DNA of 64,000 nt, taken from positions 62,001 through 126,000 of the forward strand of contig JAXLUO010000001.1 in assembly GCA_046329495.1 (NCBI GenBank). Reading direction: 5' to 3'. This DNA comes from Bog-950 sp046329495 (GTDB taxonomy: Bacteria; Bacteroidota; Bacteroidia; Chitinophagales; LD1). Below, one piece after another: positions 8,870 through 19,443 of the stretch; the first letter of the stretch is position 1, and every line of letters starts with the position of its first letter. Position numbers and translations under genes: made by a program. The notes under the pieces are model-generated. The model was not told the DNA's origin. It was given only the letters and a program-made list of their open reading frames with translations, and searched no databases.

Positions 8870-9544
8870 TTAATATAACGTAGTACGGTCCCTGTTCCAG
8901 ATTTTAACCAGAATAAAACCAAACAAGGCACCACCTAAGTGAGCAAAGTGAGCCACATCATCGCCCTGTTGCATGGCTATACCACGGTATAATTCAAACA
9001 GCACATACAGCGAAACAAAATACTTGGCCTTAATAGGAATAGGGATAAAAATAAAAGCCACTTCAGTATTAGGGAACAACATGCCAAAGGCAACCAAAAT
9101 ACCAAACAGGGCACCGGAGGCACCTACTGTTGGTATACCATAAATCATGGCAGCAGCGTGATTGTATTCCACCTCTAAGGTTGAAGGCGCAAACGAGCCT
9201 GTCAATCCGTGAATCATCCAGGCCTGTACCGCGGTATGCATTAACATAGCCCCAAAGCCGGTAATAAAATAGAATAGCAGAAAGCGTGATGGTCCCCACA
9301 CCCGTTCCAGTATGGCACCAAACATAAACAGGCCGAACATGTTACTGAAGATGTGGCCCATGTTGGCATGCATAAACATGTGCGTTATCAACTGCACCGG
9401 TTTAAAATACGGACTGGCGGGATAGTAAAGCGCAAACTGCTCGTACATGAACTCGGGCTTTACCTGTGTTATCAGGAAAACCACGACGTTTATCATGATC
9501 AGATTGAAAGTGATACTGCGCGTATTCAGCGAGTTGTTCATCAT
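8870..9544 (-). CDS. Rhomboid intramembrane serine protease
   Basis: A 224-residue compact rhomboid with about six membrane helices. The H-A-N-M-G-H-I-F-S-N-M motif, the catalytic Ser in G-A-S-G-A-L-F-G and the His in H-F-A-H-L-G-G-A-L-F-G-F are all present, so it should be active. ATG at 9544 or 9541 is a better start than the TTG at 9553. It precedes the longer rhomboid (7979-8851) in transcription order. The two are diverged rather than recent copies. Confidence 0.9.
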   Translation of the reverse strand: MMNNSLNTRSITFNLIMINVVVFLITQVKPEFMYEQFALYYPASPYFKPVQLITHMFMHANMGHIFSNMFGLFMFGAILERVWGPSRFLLFYFITGFGAMLMHTAVQAWMIHGLTGSFAPSTLEVEYNHAAAMIYGIPTVGASGALFGILVAFGMLFPNTEVAFIFIPIPIKAKYFVSLYVLFELYRGIAMQQGDDVAHFAHLGGALFGFILVKIWNRDRTTLY

Positions 9545-9638
9545 AAGCCGCAAAAATAGAATTACCCTTTAAATAGCAGGCTACCCTTAGGCAGCCCTTA
9601 TGCTATAAGGACGTTAATAAACTCAAATAATTGCCTGT

Positions 9639-12600
9639 TTAATCAGCCAGTGAGAAACGCAGGGTTATACCGCCGCGGGTATTGGTAGTAGGGAAACCGG
9701 TCGAGATCTTCGGTATAGTCCGCGTTTGGTCGAAGAAGATACGCACGTTCAGGCGCTTGCTGATGATATAATCAATGCTCGGCTGAATGGTGATAACACG
9801 GCTGCCCTGGGTAATCTGCGGTTGCAATTCATCTATCCGGTGGTTGATGGTAATGTTATCGCGATAGCTGAAGTCGAAACGGAAGTTCAGGTCGTTATCT
9901 AAACGGATGCGCTTGCCCTTGATCTTAATCGGCAACTTCAGTCCTTTGATCTTATAACCTGCACCAATAGTAAATTGGGTCGAGTTCATTTCTATTAACT
10001 GGAAGTCGGCAAAGTTAACGGTAAGCGTACGGCTCTTCTTGTAATCAAACTTCGCGGTTACGTTGTTCTTAAAGGTCATGTCTACACCCACCAGCGGCGA
10101 GAACTGTTCGTTCAGCACTATGCTTGGCATGTTATACAGCGGGAAGTAGTTGCCGTTCAGCGTATCGCGCTGCGTAGGCCCTAACAGTTCGCCGTTACCC
10201 TTGTAACTTAAGTTAGTTTGGAAACTGTTTACCGTTAAGGTAGAGTTGTAACCGTGCGAAATGGTCAGGTTACTAAACACCTTTTGCGCCCACTTAAACT
10301 TGGTAAAGCCGTTGTAGCTAATACGCCAGTTAGGCAGCGGTATAGCTTTAAACGGATTGAGGTTCGCCTTGCGCGGATCGGTTTTAGTATACGCCGCAAG
10401 GAACGCCGGTATCAATACATCCTGGCTCTTAGGTCCGTAACCCTGCGCATAGGCATTATTCACCTCACCGGTGCTTGGGTTACGCCAGGCGCTGTCCGGG
10501 TTCGAGTTCGGGTTCTGTGCACCTAAGCGCTGCGATATAATAGGCCGGTTAGCTTCAAACGCGGCATACGTTTCCGAGAAACCGCGTGCATCAATTTTCT
10601 TAAAGAAAGTGTTAACCGGTATATACGAAATACTGTACGAACCTGCATCAACAGGGTTCAGGTGCGCAAAGGTGAAGTCGTTGGTAAGCGTATCGAAAAC
10701 ATATTTAAATGTTTGCGAATGGTTAACCGTGCGGTCCTGGAACAACGTCAAGTCAATCTTAAAGTCGGTCCATGGCTCTAAGCTGGCGGTAATATCCAAA
10801 CGTTGCGAACGCGTTTGCATAAACTTCTGGTTCAGCAGGGTATCTTTTGTTATCCAACCATTGCGGGCGGCATCATCCAACCAGGCATCGCGGGTTATAC
10901 GGTCTACACCGTTAAACCATCTATCGCCCGGCTGTCCGCCAAAGGCAAAGTCGTAGCCGGGTGCCTTCATCTTATAATCTACACCCAACACACGCGAGTA
11001 GCCCTGGAATCCCGGTAAGGTGGTGCTCTTATTCTCCTTGTATTCTACTGTTACTTTCTTCAACGCCAATACCGGACGTAAGGCTGCAGAGATAAACGGA
11101 TCAGCCGGATATTGCTTGCTGCGGTAATCCTGCTTCTTCTGTTTAATAGCTTTCTTATTCGCCTTCAGGTCGTTCTTAAGCTTCTTTATCTCGGCCTTCT
11201 TCTTAGCCGTAGTATCGCTTTGGGCATCCGCTTTCGCTTTTGCCAAATCTTCTTTCAGTTTTACACGTCTCTCCTTCAGCTTTACAATTTCATCCTTAAT
11301 CTTCTCGCGTGCCTTACGGATGGCTTCACGTTTCTTGTCGTTTTCCTTCTTATCACCGGCATTCGGGTTCGGTGCATTATACGTTTTCAGGAACGGCACC
11401 TTATCATACAGCTTACGGAAGTTAAGGTCCACTTTGCCACGGCTATTCTGCGAGTTATTCAGGATATTACCTAAGGTGTTCTGCTGCCATTTGCCTGTAG
11501 CCGTATCTCGCTGCCATGGCAGGGCCGTCCAGGTGTACGACGAGGAGTAACCCGCATTGGCTGTTACAAAATCAAATATCGGCAGCTTGTTAATTGGTAT
11601 GTTATAGTTAACCGCCAGCGATTGGTTGTAATTGGTATTACGCCCGCCCTTCAGCACATTATCCCATACTTCTTTCTTCTCCGCCTTTGTATCCACCGGT
11701 CCGTCGGGTTCATCAATACGCGCCTGATTAGTGGCATTGTAATCAATACTCAGGCTCTTAAACGGATTATACTTAAAGGTATAGGTGCGCGTCCATCTAA
11801 AGTTTTTGAAATACGTAGCAGGTATCGTAAAGTCATCATCGCCCAACGGCCGCAGCTTAATTTCATTGAACTCGCGGTTCCATTCCGAGTTAAATGCCAG
11901 GGTGGAAGGGAATGGATTAAAGCTGAAATCCTTGATCAAATCCAGCCACTTCGATTTGCTCTTAATTACTTTCTTAAACGGAGCCAGGTCCTTTGTTTGC
12001 GGCGCAAAGCTCCAGCCAATAATACCCAGCCACGTTTTTCGCGAGTTCTTTTCGGTAAACGGATCGCTCAGCAATACTTCATTATAGGCATAGGTAAAGT
12101 TCCAGTTGCCGGGGTCGTATATGTGCGGCCGCTTGGCTTTGGTTTGCGGCACTATCCGCACGTTGCTAAAGTTAAAGCCCCGCCGTGTATTAATGGTTTG
12201 CACCTGCCGCAAATAGATTTTGGCGGAATCGTTGCCATACTTCTCCCGCAAGTTCTTCATTAAATCCTTTGTAGGGATATCAAATTGGTACGGGTCAAAC
12301 TCCGGTGTGCTAAAGGTTTGCGCATACGCACCGTAGAATGGCAACTGCAAGCCCAGCTTCGATGGCAATAACTTACCTACCTGTATGCTGGTAGAAAAGT
12401 CGTATTGGTACATGTTATCCTTATAACGCTGCCCTATCTTCTGCTCCACCTGACCAAACCCGCGCGTGTGCATTCCACCCGATAGCGCTATGTTACCCAG
12501 GTCGGCCATTTTAATGTTTACGTTGGCTAACGCAGCCGTACCGCCAAACTCTTCAAAGCCCGTTACACGCAATTCGTTAAACCAAACTTCAATACATTTC

Positions 12601-15600
12601 GGCAAGCCGTCATCACCATCCGGCAATGGATTGTTCGGGTCGCTGCGCGAAGGGTTGCGTAAGCCCAGCATCATCGTCTTTACGGCACCTATATCGGGGT
12701 TACCTACTATACTTATGCGGCGGCCTTTACTATCGGTAGCTACAAACGGTGCGTTATGCGGAAAACCATCGGTATTATTCCGCTGCATCTTTAAATCGAT
12801 AAATGCTTTCAGGTCAATTTCAACACTGTTGGCATCAGGCCAAACAAGCGCACGTTCGTCTTCGCTATTGTTGCTGTATAAACCATCCGGGGTTATCTTT
12901 AAAGGCACTTCGTATTGGTAGTAGTTGTCTTTAAAGTCGCTACCTAAACGGATAATGGCTACTACTTCATCATCATGCACCGGTAAAGCGCCATCCACGC
13001 GGTTAGCGTGTATAAACATCTTCATCTTCTTATACCGGCGGAAGTCCATGTTGATGTTCTTGAACAGGGCCTTGGTGCGGCAATCCTTCAGGTTACAAAC
13101 GGTAATGCTCAGCGCCTGTTCGTTCTGTTGCACAAACTGATTGGTTTGCTGACCCAACGCCTGCTCGCGCTGTATGTACGGAGGTAACACATAGTTCACC
13201 GGCTTCTTGGCGCTGTTCTCTTCAATACTTACCGAGGCTACGTTTAAGAAAGGAGGATCGTTTTCGGTGCTCAACACTTCGCAAGGCTCATCCAGCGGCA
13301 GTGTATAGGTACGCCATTGGTTGCGCACCAGTTCCAGCGTTCCGAAACGCAGCACTACGCTATCCTGCCAACCGGTTAAGAACATCCGCATAAACTGGAT
13401 ACTCTTAAAATCAGGAATACTACCTACACGCGACGTGTACTGGCGGATAGGAATACGGAACTGCAGCCAGCGGTTAGGTATGCCGTTATTATCAGCACCG
13501 GTGCCTTCCACCTTCGATACAATGTAGGGGTTATTTCCTACATCCATTCCGGGGCGCATATCTATCTCATACTGAAAATACTCTTCGTTTTCGTTCAGCG
13601 AGTTATCCTTGTTCAGGTCTTCCTTCTCCGGCACGTTGGTTTGTGCGGTGGTCTGCACGCTGTTGTTCTGCACCGGCGAGTTACCCTCCGATCCGCAGAA
13701 ATCCTTATAACGCGTTAAGATGTTACCGGTGCTACCATAAATATTTTCATCGCGGAAATACTTATAGTCATCACTGCTGGGGTCAGCGTTCAGCTTATCC
13801 CAGGCAGCCTGGTTTACACTACCCTGTACATTTTGCAGGAAGATGGCTTTACGCTGTCTTTCGGCGTCGTCATTCAATTCATCGTAACCCACGTCCTGCA
13901 CCGGGCGCAGGTTTTGGTCGTTATCAAACGCATCCACCAGTGGAGGCAGGCGTGGTACACGGCCCCAGGCAGTGCTATCCATACCGCTGCCATCCTGTGT
14001 AATACCGTTTTCGTAACTCATACGCGAGTCGCGCAGAATGTCTTCCGAAATATTACCGAGGTTGAAATACAGTTTACCACCCGGCGAGGTTGTGTTATAT
14101 AAGAAAGGATCCAACATCCAGAATTCAATGAACTCTACGTTGGTAGCTTCCAAATCGTTGTTATCAATGCTGCGCATAATACCACCCCAGCGCGTGGCCG
14201 GCGATTTCAGCGATCCATCGGTATTAATACCTGCCGATACGCCCGGGGTTGGGTTGTTGCTATACTCGTAGTTGTAAGCCCCGCGGTCTCTTGGGTAATA
14301 CGATAAATCAAAAGTATACAAGTTTTGATCTAAGGTTTGTACCGGGCGGTTCGGAAATACTTCGGGCGTTGGCACTAAGCGCACGTAGTGGTTGCCCGTG
14401 TTGTTCGGGTCGTTCTTAACTACATCAGGCGCTGTACTATTAAAGAAGGAGTTGTCAATACGATACCAGGCAATTTTTGCGCGGTTGTAACCTGCCGTGC
14501 TATCGTTAATGCGGGCCACTTCGGGGAACATTACCTTGCCGCTTGCATCGGTAGAGTTACGCGGACCCGATGCCAGTTTCCAGGCAATGGGCGGTGTTTT
14601 TAAATCGTAGCCATTGCTTGTTCCTTCAAAGTCATCAATATAAACCTGACCTTCCTTGTTCTGGTTATTAATGGCACGCGAGTGACCCGGTTTCAAATAC
14701 GCCACCTCGGCATACGAGCTGATGGTCGACATTTCCTTGGTGCTGTAAAACGGTAAACGGTCCAGCGCTTTAGTTAACCATGGAATGTTGTCTTCGTATT
14801 TCAAATCCAACCCCATAATGGTGTTGCGGATAGGGTCGTCGCCGATGTTTACCTTTTGCGTATACGGGCGCTCGCTCAATTGCATAATAGTAGCGCCGAT
14901 GTTCAGGTTCTTATTAACCCGGTAATCGAACCGCGAACCAAACATGCTGCGCACCTGCGTGGCAAACAGGTTATTGTTTTCAAAGTCAACTTTTATCTGC
15001 TGACCGCTATTCAAAATACCCTGGTCAATAATGGTAATACGGCCCAGGTTATAGTCCACAGTATAATGCGTGCCTTCCGTCAGTTTCTGTCCGCCGGCGG
15101 TAACCACCACCGAACCTTTCGGTATGTTACCCGCTCCTAACGAAATCTCGCGGTTGTTGCTTCCCTTGTAGGTTCCTTTAATTACAAAGCGGTTGTATTC
15201 GGGGAACTGTTGCGCCCAGTACTTGGTACTATCATACAACTGCTGATACACATACTGCTCGGCCAGGTTACCGCTGCCGCAGGCATTAAACGCCGCACGC
15301 AGGTTACTGCCAAACGGTTCTTTCTGCGGAAATATCAACCGGCCGTTTTGGGTTAAGATAGTTACACCGGGCAGGAAGTCGAATAAACCGTCGCGCTGCG
15401 GGTCGCCGTTCATGTTCAGGTTATCCATGTTCATCACGTGGATCAACTGGTCGCCTTCCAAACAACCTTTCGGCATGTAACGCTTTAAACCGCCGCCGGG
15501 GTCGTTATAGTAAACATCCAAACGGAACTCCTCGTTGCTTACGTTATAAGCGCCTAAGGAGTAGATGTTCTTCATCATCAGGTCCCAAATTGGCAGGTTC

Positions 15601-17162
15601 GGGCGCACGGTAGTAGCCTTCAGCATTTTCAGGAACAACACCTTGCTGGTACTGTTAGAATCCGGCGGCACCTGGTTACCGAATTCACCCACCTGAAACA
15701 CCTGGCCGTTGTATTCGTACTGATACGCTACGGCCAATACCTCATTCGGGTTTAACTGGGCGTTCAGCGATATATAACCTAACTGACGGTTAAAGGTATA
15801 TTCCGTTTCCGCTAACTTACGGGCGTAAGTCTTTTCAAAATCCTGGCCCTGCTGGGCACCGATAATGTTGGTCATAGTGGCCACCACATTATCTACCAAA
15901 CGATACGAAGGCACCCCAATCAAGCGGTTATACAAATCGTTCGATTCGTTGCGTGGGCGCGAGTCGCCATTAGAGGTTGAAGTAACATGCAGCGAGTCGT
16001 ACGGTTTGCCTTCACCCAAATCAGCCAGGGCTAAAACGTCGCGAACGTTCTGGGTGCTACCGTTCCGGTTGGTTACCCAAACTTCAATACGCGTAATGTT
16101 TACTACACTGCGGATGTTGGGCAGGCCCGATAAAGCCTGGTCGTATAAATTGCGGAAGTACTGCGCTAAAAAGAAGTGCTTGTTCTCTTCGTACTGGTCG
16201 GAACGTAATTCAAAGGTTTGTTTCTGGGCGCCGTTTTCAATTACCAGCGTTTCCTTCTTCGATTTCTGTTGCGATATAACACTGGTCCACGTTAAGCGGC
16301 CGAACTGCAATTGTGTTTTAACACCAAACAGCGTTTGGCTACCTGTAATTAAGCGCGTTTGCAGCGGCAGGCTTACGTTACCTGCTTCAATTACCTTGAT
16401 GATATCATCCTGGTCGCCGGTATAACCCAGCTTAATCTGGTTATCGAAATCAAAACCGCTCTGGGTGTTATACTTTACGCCCAACTGCAGCTTATCACCA
16501 ATTTTACCGATTACGTTGATGTTGATGTTCATGTCGAAATCGAAACCACCGGTTTTACGATTTCGGATAGGAATGTTGGGGTTCGCTGTTTTTTGCACGT
16601 TGGCGCCCAGCGTCATCTCCACGTTACCCTGCGGCCTGATCTCAATTTTACTGCCACCAAATAACTTATCGAAGAACTGTTTCTTTACCTGGATAGGCGG
16701 TACCAAACTCTTGTCTTCAATCAGGTTAATGGCGCTCTGCCTTTCCTTCCAGTATTGCTGGCGCTCCTGCTGTTCGGTATATTTCAGGTAATCTTCATAC
16801 GTCATGTACGTGGGCGGGCGCACATCCACGCCATTCACCTTTTCGGTTAACACATACATGCCCGTGGTGGGGTCGTATTCTACATTCTGTTCAATGGCCG
16901 GTGGGTCCTTCAGGTAAAACGGATCATTCGGCTTATCGCTCACAAAGTCGCCTTCGCGCTCCTTCATGGGGTATTTTAAATCGGTAGAACCCGTGCCGCC
17001 GGTGGCACCGGTTGGGCCCGTAGGTGCTACAGGGGCCATAGGCGGCTCCAGCATAGGCATGGCAGGCATTGCGTTGGCAGAGGTGCCCGCAAATGCAGCA
17101 AACAGTGCGCTGATGCACACCAGGGTAACAATCCTAAAGCTTACCTTTTTGCTACGAACCAC
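9639..17162 (-). CDS. sprA: T9SS outer-membrane translocon protein SprA (Sov)
   Basis: A 2507-residue outer-membrane protein matching SprA/Sov, the giant barrel that forms the T9SS conduit (about 2400 residues in known members). Visible family traits are the N-terminal signal, the G-x-v-e-m-t-l-G-a-n segment near residue 180, repeated N-x-Y-Y-N-D-P-G-G-G-L-K-R-Y-M-P and A-Y-L-K-P-G-H-S-R-A-I blocks, and many amphipathic strands ending in Phe (R-F-S-L-A-D). The start is a GTG. Two oddities: a short collagen-like stretch (P-T-G-P-T-G-A-T-G) just after the signal peptide, and a lysine/glutamate-rich coiled-coil segment near residues 1930-2015. ruvA lies directly upstream, a pairing I recall from other Bacteroidota. 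Confidence 0.95.
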   Translation of the reverse strand: MVRSKKVSFRIVTLVCISALFAAFAGTSANAMPAMPMLEPPMAPVAPTGPTGATGGTGSTDLKYPMKEREGDFVSDKPNDPFYLKDPPAIEQNVEYDPTTGMYVLTEKVNGVDVRPPTYMTYEDYLKYTEQQERQQYWKERQSAINLIEDKSLVPPIQVKKQFFDKLFGGSKIEIRPQGNVEMTLGANVQKTANPNIPIRNRKTGGFDFDMNININVIGKIGDKLQLGVKYNTQSGFDFDNQIKLGYTGDQDDIIKVIEAGNVSLPLQTRLITGSQTLFGVKTQLQFGRLTWTSVISQQKSKKETLVIENGAQKQTFELRSDQYEENKHFFLAQYFRNLYDQALSGLPNIRSVVNITRIEVWVTNRNGSTQNVRDVLALADLGEGKPYDSLHVTSTSNGDSRPRNESNDLYNRLIGVPSYRLVDNVVATMTNIIGAQQGQDFEKTYARKLAETEYTFNRQLGYISLNAQLNPNEVLAVAYQYEYNGQVFQVGEFGNQVPPDSNSTSKVLFLKMLKATTVRPNLPIWDLMMKNIYSLGAYNVSNEEFRLDVYYNDPGGGLKRYMPKGCLEGDQLIHVMNMDNLNMNGDPQRDGLFDFLPGVTILTQNGRLIFPQKEPFGSNLRAAFNACGSGNLAEQYVYQQLYDSTKYWAQQFPEYNRFVIKGTYKGSNNREISLGAGNIPKGSVVVTAGGQKLTEGTHYTVDYNLGRITIIDQGILNSGQQIKVDFENNNLFATQVRSMFGSRFDYRVNKNLNIGATIMQLSERPYTQKVNIGDDPIRNTIMGLDLKYEDNIPWLTKALDRLPFYSTKEMSTISSYAEVAYLKPGHSRAINNQNKEGQVYIDDFEGTSNGYDLKTPPIAWKLASGPRNSTDASGKVMFPEVARINDSTAGYNRAKIAWYRIDNSFFNSTAPDVVKNDPNNTGNHYVRLVPTPEVFPNRPVQTLDQNLYTFDLSYYPRDRGAYNYEYSNNPTPGVSAGINTDGSLKSPATRWGGIMRSIDNNDLEATNVEFIEFWMLDPFLYNTTSPGGKLYFNLGNISEDILRDSRMSYENGITQDGSGMDSTAWGRVPRLPPLVDAFDNDQNLRPVQDVGYDELNDDAERQRKAIFLQNVQGSVNQAAWDKLNADPSSDDYKYFRDENIYGSTGNILTRYKDFCGSEGNSPVQNNSVQTTAQTNVPEKEDLNKDNSLNENEEYFQYEIDMRPGMDVGNNPYIVSKVEGTGADNNGIPNRWLQFRIPIRQYTSRVGSIPDFKSIQFMRMFLTGWQDSVVLRFGTLELVRNQWRTYTLPLDEPCEVLSTENDPPFLNVASVSIEENSAKKPVNYVLPPYIQREQALGQQTNQFVQQNEQALSITVCNLKDCRTKALFKNINMDFRRYKKMKMFIHANRVDGALPVHDDEVVAIIRLGSDFKDNYYQYEVPLKITPDGLYSNNSEDERALVWPDANSVEIDLKAFIDLKMQRNNTDGFPHNAPFVATDSKGRRISIVGNPDIGAVKTMMLGLRNPSRSDPNNPLPDGDDGLPKCIEVWFNELRVTGFEEFGGTAALANVNIKMADLGNIALSGGMHTRGFGQVEQKIGQRYKDNMYQYDFSTSIQVGKLLPSKLGLQLPFYGAYAQTFSTPEFDPYQFDIPTKDLMKNLREKYGNDSAKIYLRQVQTINTRRGFNFSNVRIVPQTKAKRPHIYDPGNWNFTYAYNEVLLSDPFTEKNSRKTWLGIIGWSFAPQTKDLAPFKKVIKSKSKWLDLIKDFSFNPFPSTLAFNSEWNREFNEIKLRPLGDDDFTIPATYFKNFRWTRTYTFKYNPFKSLSIDYNATNQARIDEPDGPVDTKAEKKEVWDNVLKGGRNTNYNQSLAVNYNIPINKLPIFDFVTANAGYSSSYTWTALPWQRDTATGKWQQNTLGNILNNSQNSRGKVDLNFRKLYDKVPFLKTYNAPNPNAGDKKENDKKREAIRKAREKIKDEIVKLKERRVKLKEDLAKAKADAQSDTTAKKKAEIKKLKNDLKANKKAIKQKKQDYRSKQYPADPFISAALRPVLALKKVTVEYKENKSTTLPGFQGYSRVLGVDYKMKAPGYDFAFGGQPGDRWFNGVDRITRDAWLDDAARNGWITKDTLLNQKFMQTRSQRLDITASLEPWTDFKIDLTLFQDRTVNHSQTFKYVFDTLTNDFTFAHLNPVDAGSYSISYIPVNTFFKKIDARGFSETYAAFEANRPIISQRLGAQNPNSNPDSAWRNPSTGEVNNAYAQGYGPKSQDVLIPAFLAAYTKTDPRKANLNPFKAIPLPNWRISYNGFTKFKWAQKVFSNLTISHGYNSTLTVNSFQTNLSYKGNGELLGPTQRDTLNGNYFPLYNMPSIVLNEQFSPLVGVDMTFKNNVTAKFDYKKSRTLTVNFADFQLIEMNSTQFTIGAGYKIKGLKLPIKIKGKRIRLDNDLNFRFDFSYRDNITINHRIDELQPQITQGSRVITIQPSIDYIISKRLNVRIFFDQTRTIPKISTGFPTTNTRGGITLRFSLAD

Positions 17163-17240
17163 GCTTTCTTTTTCGTTTCTACAGAATACTATCCTATGGT
17201 AGTGGCAACACGGATTTTACCGCTAAGCCCCTACCGGTAC

Positions 17241-17837
17241 TTATAATAATTTCAATGCATCTTTAATCAGCCCTTCCACACTTTGCCCCGGGTTAGACTG
17301 GATTAACTTCACCACCACCTTCTCTGCCGCAGGCTTGCTGAAACCAAGCGCAACGAGTGCAAATAACGCCTCCTCTTTTAATCTATTGTTTTGCGTTGGT
17401 AATAAAGTTCCGGTTTCCGGTAGTTTACCAACCTTGTCTTTCAGTTCCAGTATAATACGCTTGGCGCTTTTGGGGCCAATGCCTTTTATACTTTGTATCA
17501 TGGCCTCGTTTTCGGTAAGTATGGCCTGCTTAATTTCGTCCGGCTTAAACGAGGATAACATCACCCGCGCCGTAGCCGCACCCACACCCGATACCGAAAT
17601 CAGTTTCTCAAACAGGTCCTTTTCGCTCTCTTCAAAAAAGCCGTAGAGGTCAAAACCACCAAGGCTTTGCCCGTCGTTCTTTACTACCAGTTGGGTAAAC
17701 AAAATACACTGGTCTAACTGCTGCACCTTTTCGTAGGTGTACAGACTGATCTTAACCATATAACCAACACCACCTGTTTCCAGGTAAATATGGGTCGGAC
17801 TCTTAAATGTAATTTTGCCACTCAGGTACGCTATCAT
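17241..17837 (-). CDS. ruvA: Holliday junction branch migration protein RuvA
   Basis: A 198-residue RuvA, the usual size. It binds four-way junctions as a tetramer and loads the RuvB motor. Domain I is the OB-fold starting M-I-A-Y-L-S-G-K-I. Domain II has two helix-hairpin-helix motifs, I-S-V-S-G-V-G-A-A-T-A and I-K-G-I-G-P-K-S-A-K-R. Domain III is the C-terminal three-helix bundle beginning E-A-L-F-A-L-V-A-L-G-F. The stop lies 78 bp before the sprA start, so the two may be co-transcribed. Confidence 0.95.
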   Translation of the reverse strand: MIAYLSGKITFKSPTHIYLETGGVGYMVKISLYTYEKVQQLDQCILFTQLVVKNDGQSLGGFDLYGFFEESEKDLFEKLISVSGVGAATARVMLSSFKPDEIKQAILTENEAMIQSIKGIGPKSAKRIILELKDKVGKLPETGTLLPTQNNRLKEEALFALVALGFSKPAAEKVVVKLIQSNPGQSVEGLIKDALKLL

Positions 17838-17955
17838 GCCCGGGTAAATATCCTTTTGCCGCTAAAATAATTTTCTTGTCAAAGTTCAGGGTAGAAAAAG
17901 GCTATAGGCTACTGGGTTTGAGTGGGTTTTTATGCAGATTGTAGATGCGACTGTC

Positions 17956-19398
17956 TTATTTTACGGAGTCAATTTGCATCAGTTTCTCCGAAAATGCAAG
18001 CAATTTGGCCTCTTCAAACTTACCGGCCAGTAATTGAATGCCGATAGGCAGACCCTGTTTATCGGCTGCCAACGGCAACGAAATACCCGGAATGCCCACC
18101 AAATTTGCCAGAACTGTATAAATATCAGCCAGATACATCTCTACCGGGTTGCTGGTTTTTTCGCCAAACTTAAAGGCCGTGGTAGGGGCAGTAGGCATCA
18201 AAACAAAATCATACTCCTTAAAAATCGCATCGATCTTGTCTGTTAAAATGCGGCGCACCTTCTGGGCGCGGCTGTAATACGCATCGTAATAACCGGCGCT
18301 CAACACAAAAGTACCCAGCATAATACGGTTCTGCACCTCGCGGCCAAAGCCCTCGGTACGCGAACGCTTGTAAACACTTTCCATGTTCTCGGCCTGCGGC
18401 GAACGGTAACCATAATGCACCCCGTCAAAGCGGGCCAGGTTGCTCGATGCTTCTGCCGTGGTTAACACGTAGTAGGTGGGTATCAGGTATTCTAATAAGT
18501 CGAACTCAATCTCCGTAACTGTGTTGCCAGCCGCTTTTAAGTTGTTCAGCAGGTTTTCGGTAGCGCTGCGCACTTCGGCATTCAGGCCTTCACTCTTCAG
18601 GGTAGAAGGAAATACCGCAATACGCGCCGGCCTATCAAACGTTAGTTGCTGCGAATACGCCGGAACAGGTTTCGAAGAGGCGGTAGAATCGTAACTATCC
18701 TTGCCCGAAAGCACTTCCATTACCAATGCCATATCTTCAATATGGTGGGTAAAGGGGCCAATCTGGTCGAACGAAGAAGCATACGCAATCAGTCCCCAGC
18801 GAGACACACGACCGTAAGTTGGTTTCAATCCGGCGATACCGCAAAACGAGGCCGGCTGACGGATAGAACCACCCGTATCAGAACCCAGCGATACATGGCA
18901 CAAATTAGCCTGCACGGCTACTGCACTACCGCCTGAGCTTCCGCCCGGTACGCGGGTATTATCCTGTGCATTCAGCACCGCTCCGTACGCCGAATTTTCG
19001 TTGCTGCTGCCCATCGCAAACTCATCACAATTGGTGCGGCCGATCAGGATGGCATCCTCGGCTAACAGTCGTTCGGTTACGGTTGCATTAAAGATAGACG
19101 TAAAGCCGCCCAGTATTTTAGAACTGGCCGAAACCTTGTGGCCTTTGTAACAGATGTTATCCTTTAGCGCCACGGTAATGCCAAACAGCTTACCCAGCGG
19201 CGTTTTGTTCTTTATTTTCTCGTCAAGGGCTTTGGCCTGTGCCATCGCATCTTCCTCAAAAACCTCTAAATAAGCGTTCAGGTGCCGGGTATCGGCAATG
19301 CGCTGCAGGTAGGTTTTTACCAGGGTTTCGCAGGTGGTGGTGCCGGCCAGCAAATCGGCTTGCACGCCGCGGATGGTGGGTTGGGATAATACGGCCAC
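17956..19398 (-). CDS. gatA: Asp-tRNA(Asn)/Glu-tRNA(Gln) amidotransferase subunit A
   Basis: A 480-residue amidase-signature enzyme, full length for GatA. It releases ammonia from glutamine for transamidation of mischarged tRNA in the GatCAB complex. The Ser-cisSer-Lys triad is visible: Lys in V-A-L-K-D-N-I, the cis-Ser in G-G-S-S-G-G-S, and the nucleophile in S-D-T-G-G-S-I-R-Q-P-A. Start is GTG at 19398. gatB and gatC are not in this window. The tatA-like gene is 45 bp upstream on the same strand. Confidence 0.93.
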   Translation of the reverse strand: MAVLSQPTIRGVQADLLAGTTTCETLVKTYLQRIADTRHLNAYLEVFEEDAMAQAKALDEKIKNKTPLGKLFGITVALKDNICYKGHKVSASSKILGGFTSIFNATVTERLLAEDAILIGRTNCDEFAMGSSNENSAYGAVLNAQDNTRVPGGSSGGSAVAVQANLCHVSLGSDTGGSIRQPASFCGIAGLKPTYGRVSRWGLIAYASSFDQIGPFTHHIEDMALVMEVLSGKDSYDSTASSKPVPAYSQQLTFDRPARIAVFPSTLKSEGLNAEVRSATENLLNNLKAAGNTVTEIEFDLLEYLIPTYYVLTTAEASSNLARFDGVHYGYRSPQAENMESVYKRSRTEGFGREVQNRIMLGTFVLSAGYYDAYYSRAQKVRRILTDKIDAIFKEYDFVLMPTAPTTAFKFGEKTSNPVEMYLADIYTVLANLVGIPGISLPLAADKQGLPIGIQLLAGKFEEAKLLAFSEKLMQIDSVK

Positions 19399-19443
19399 TC
19401 AATTCGGTTTAAACTGATTACGGAAAATGAAACGGAAAACCGC

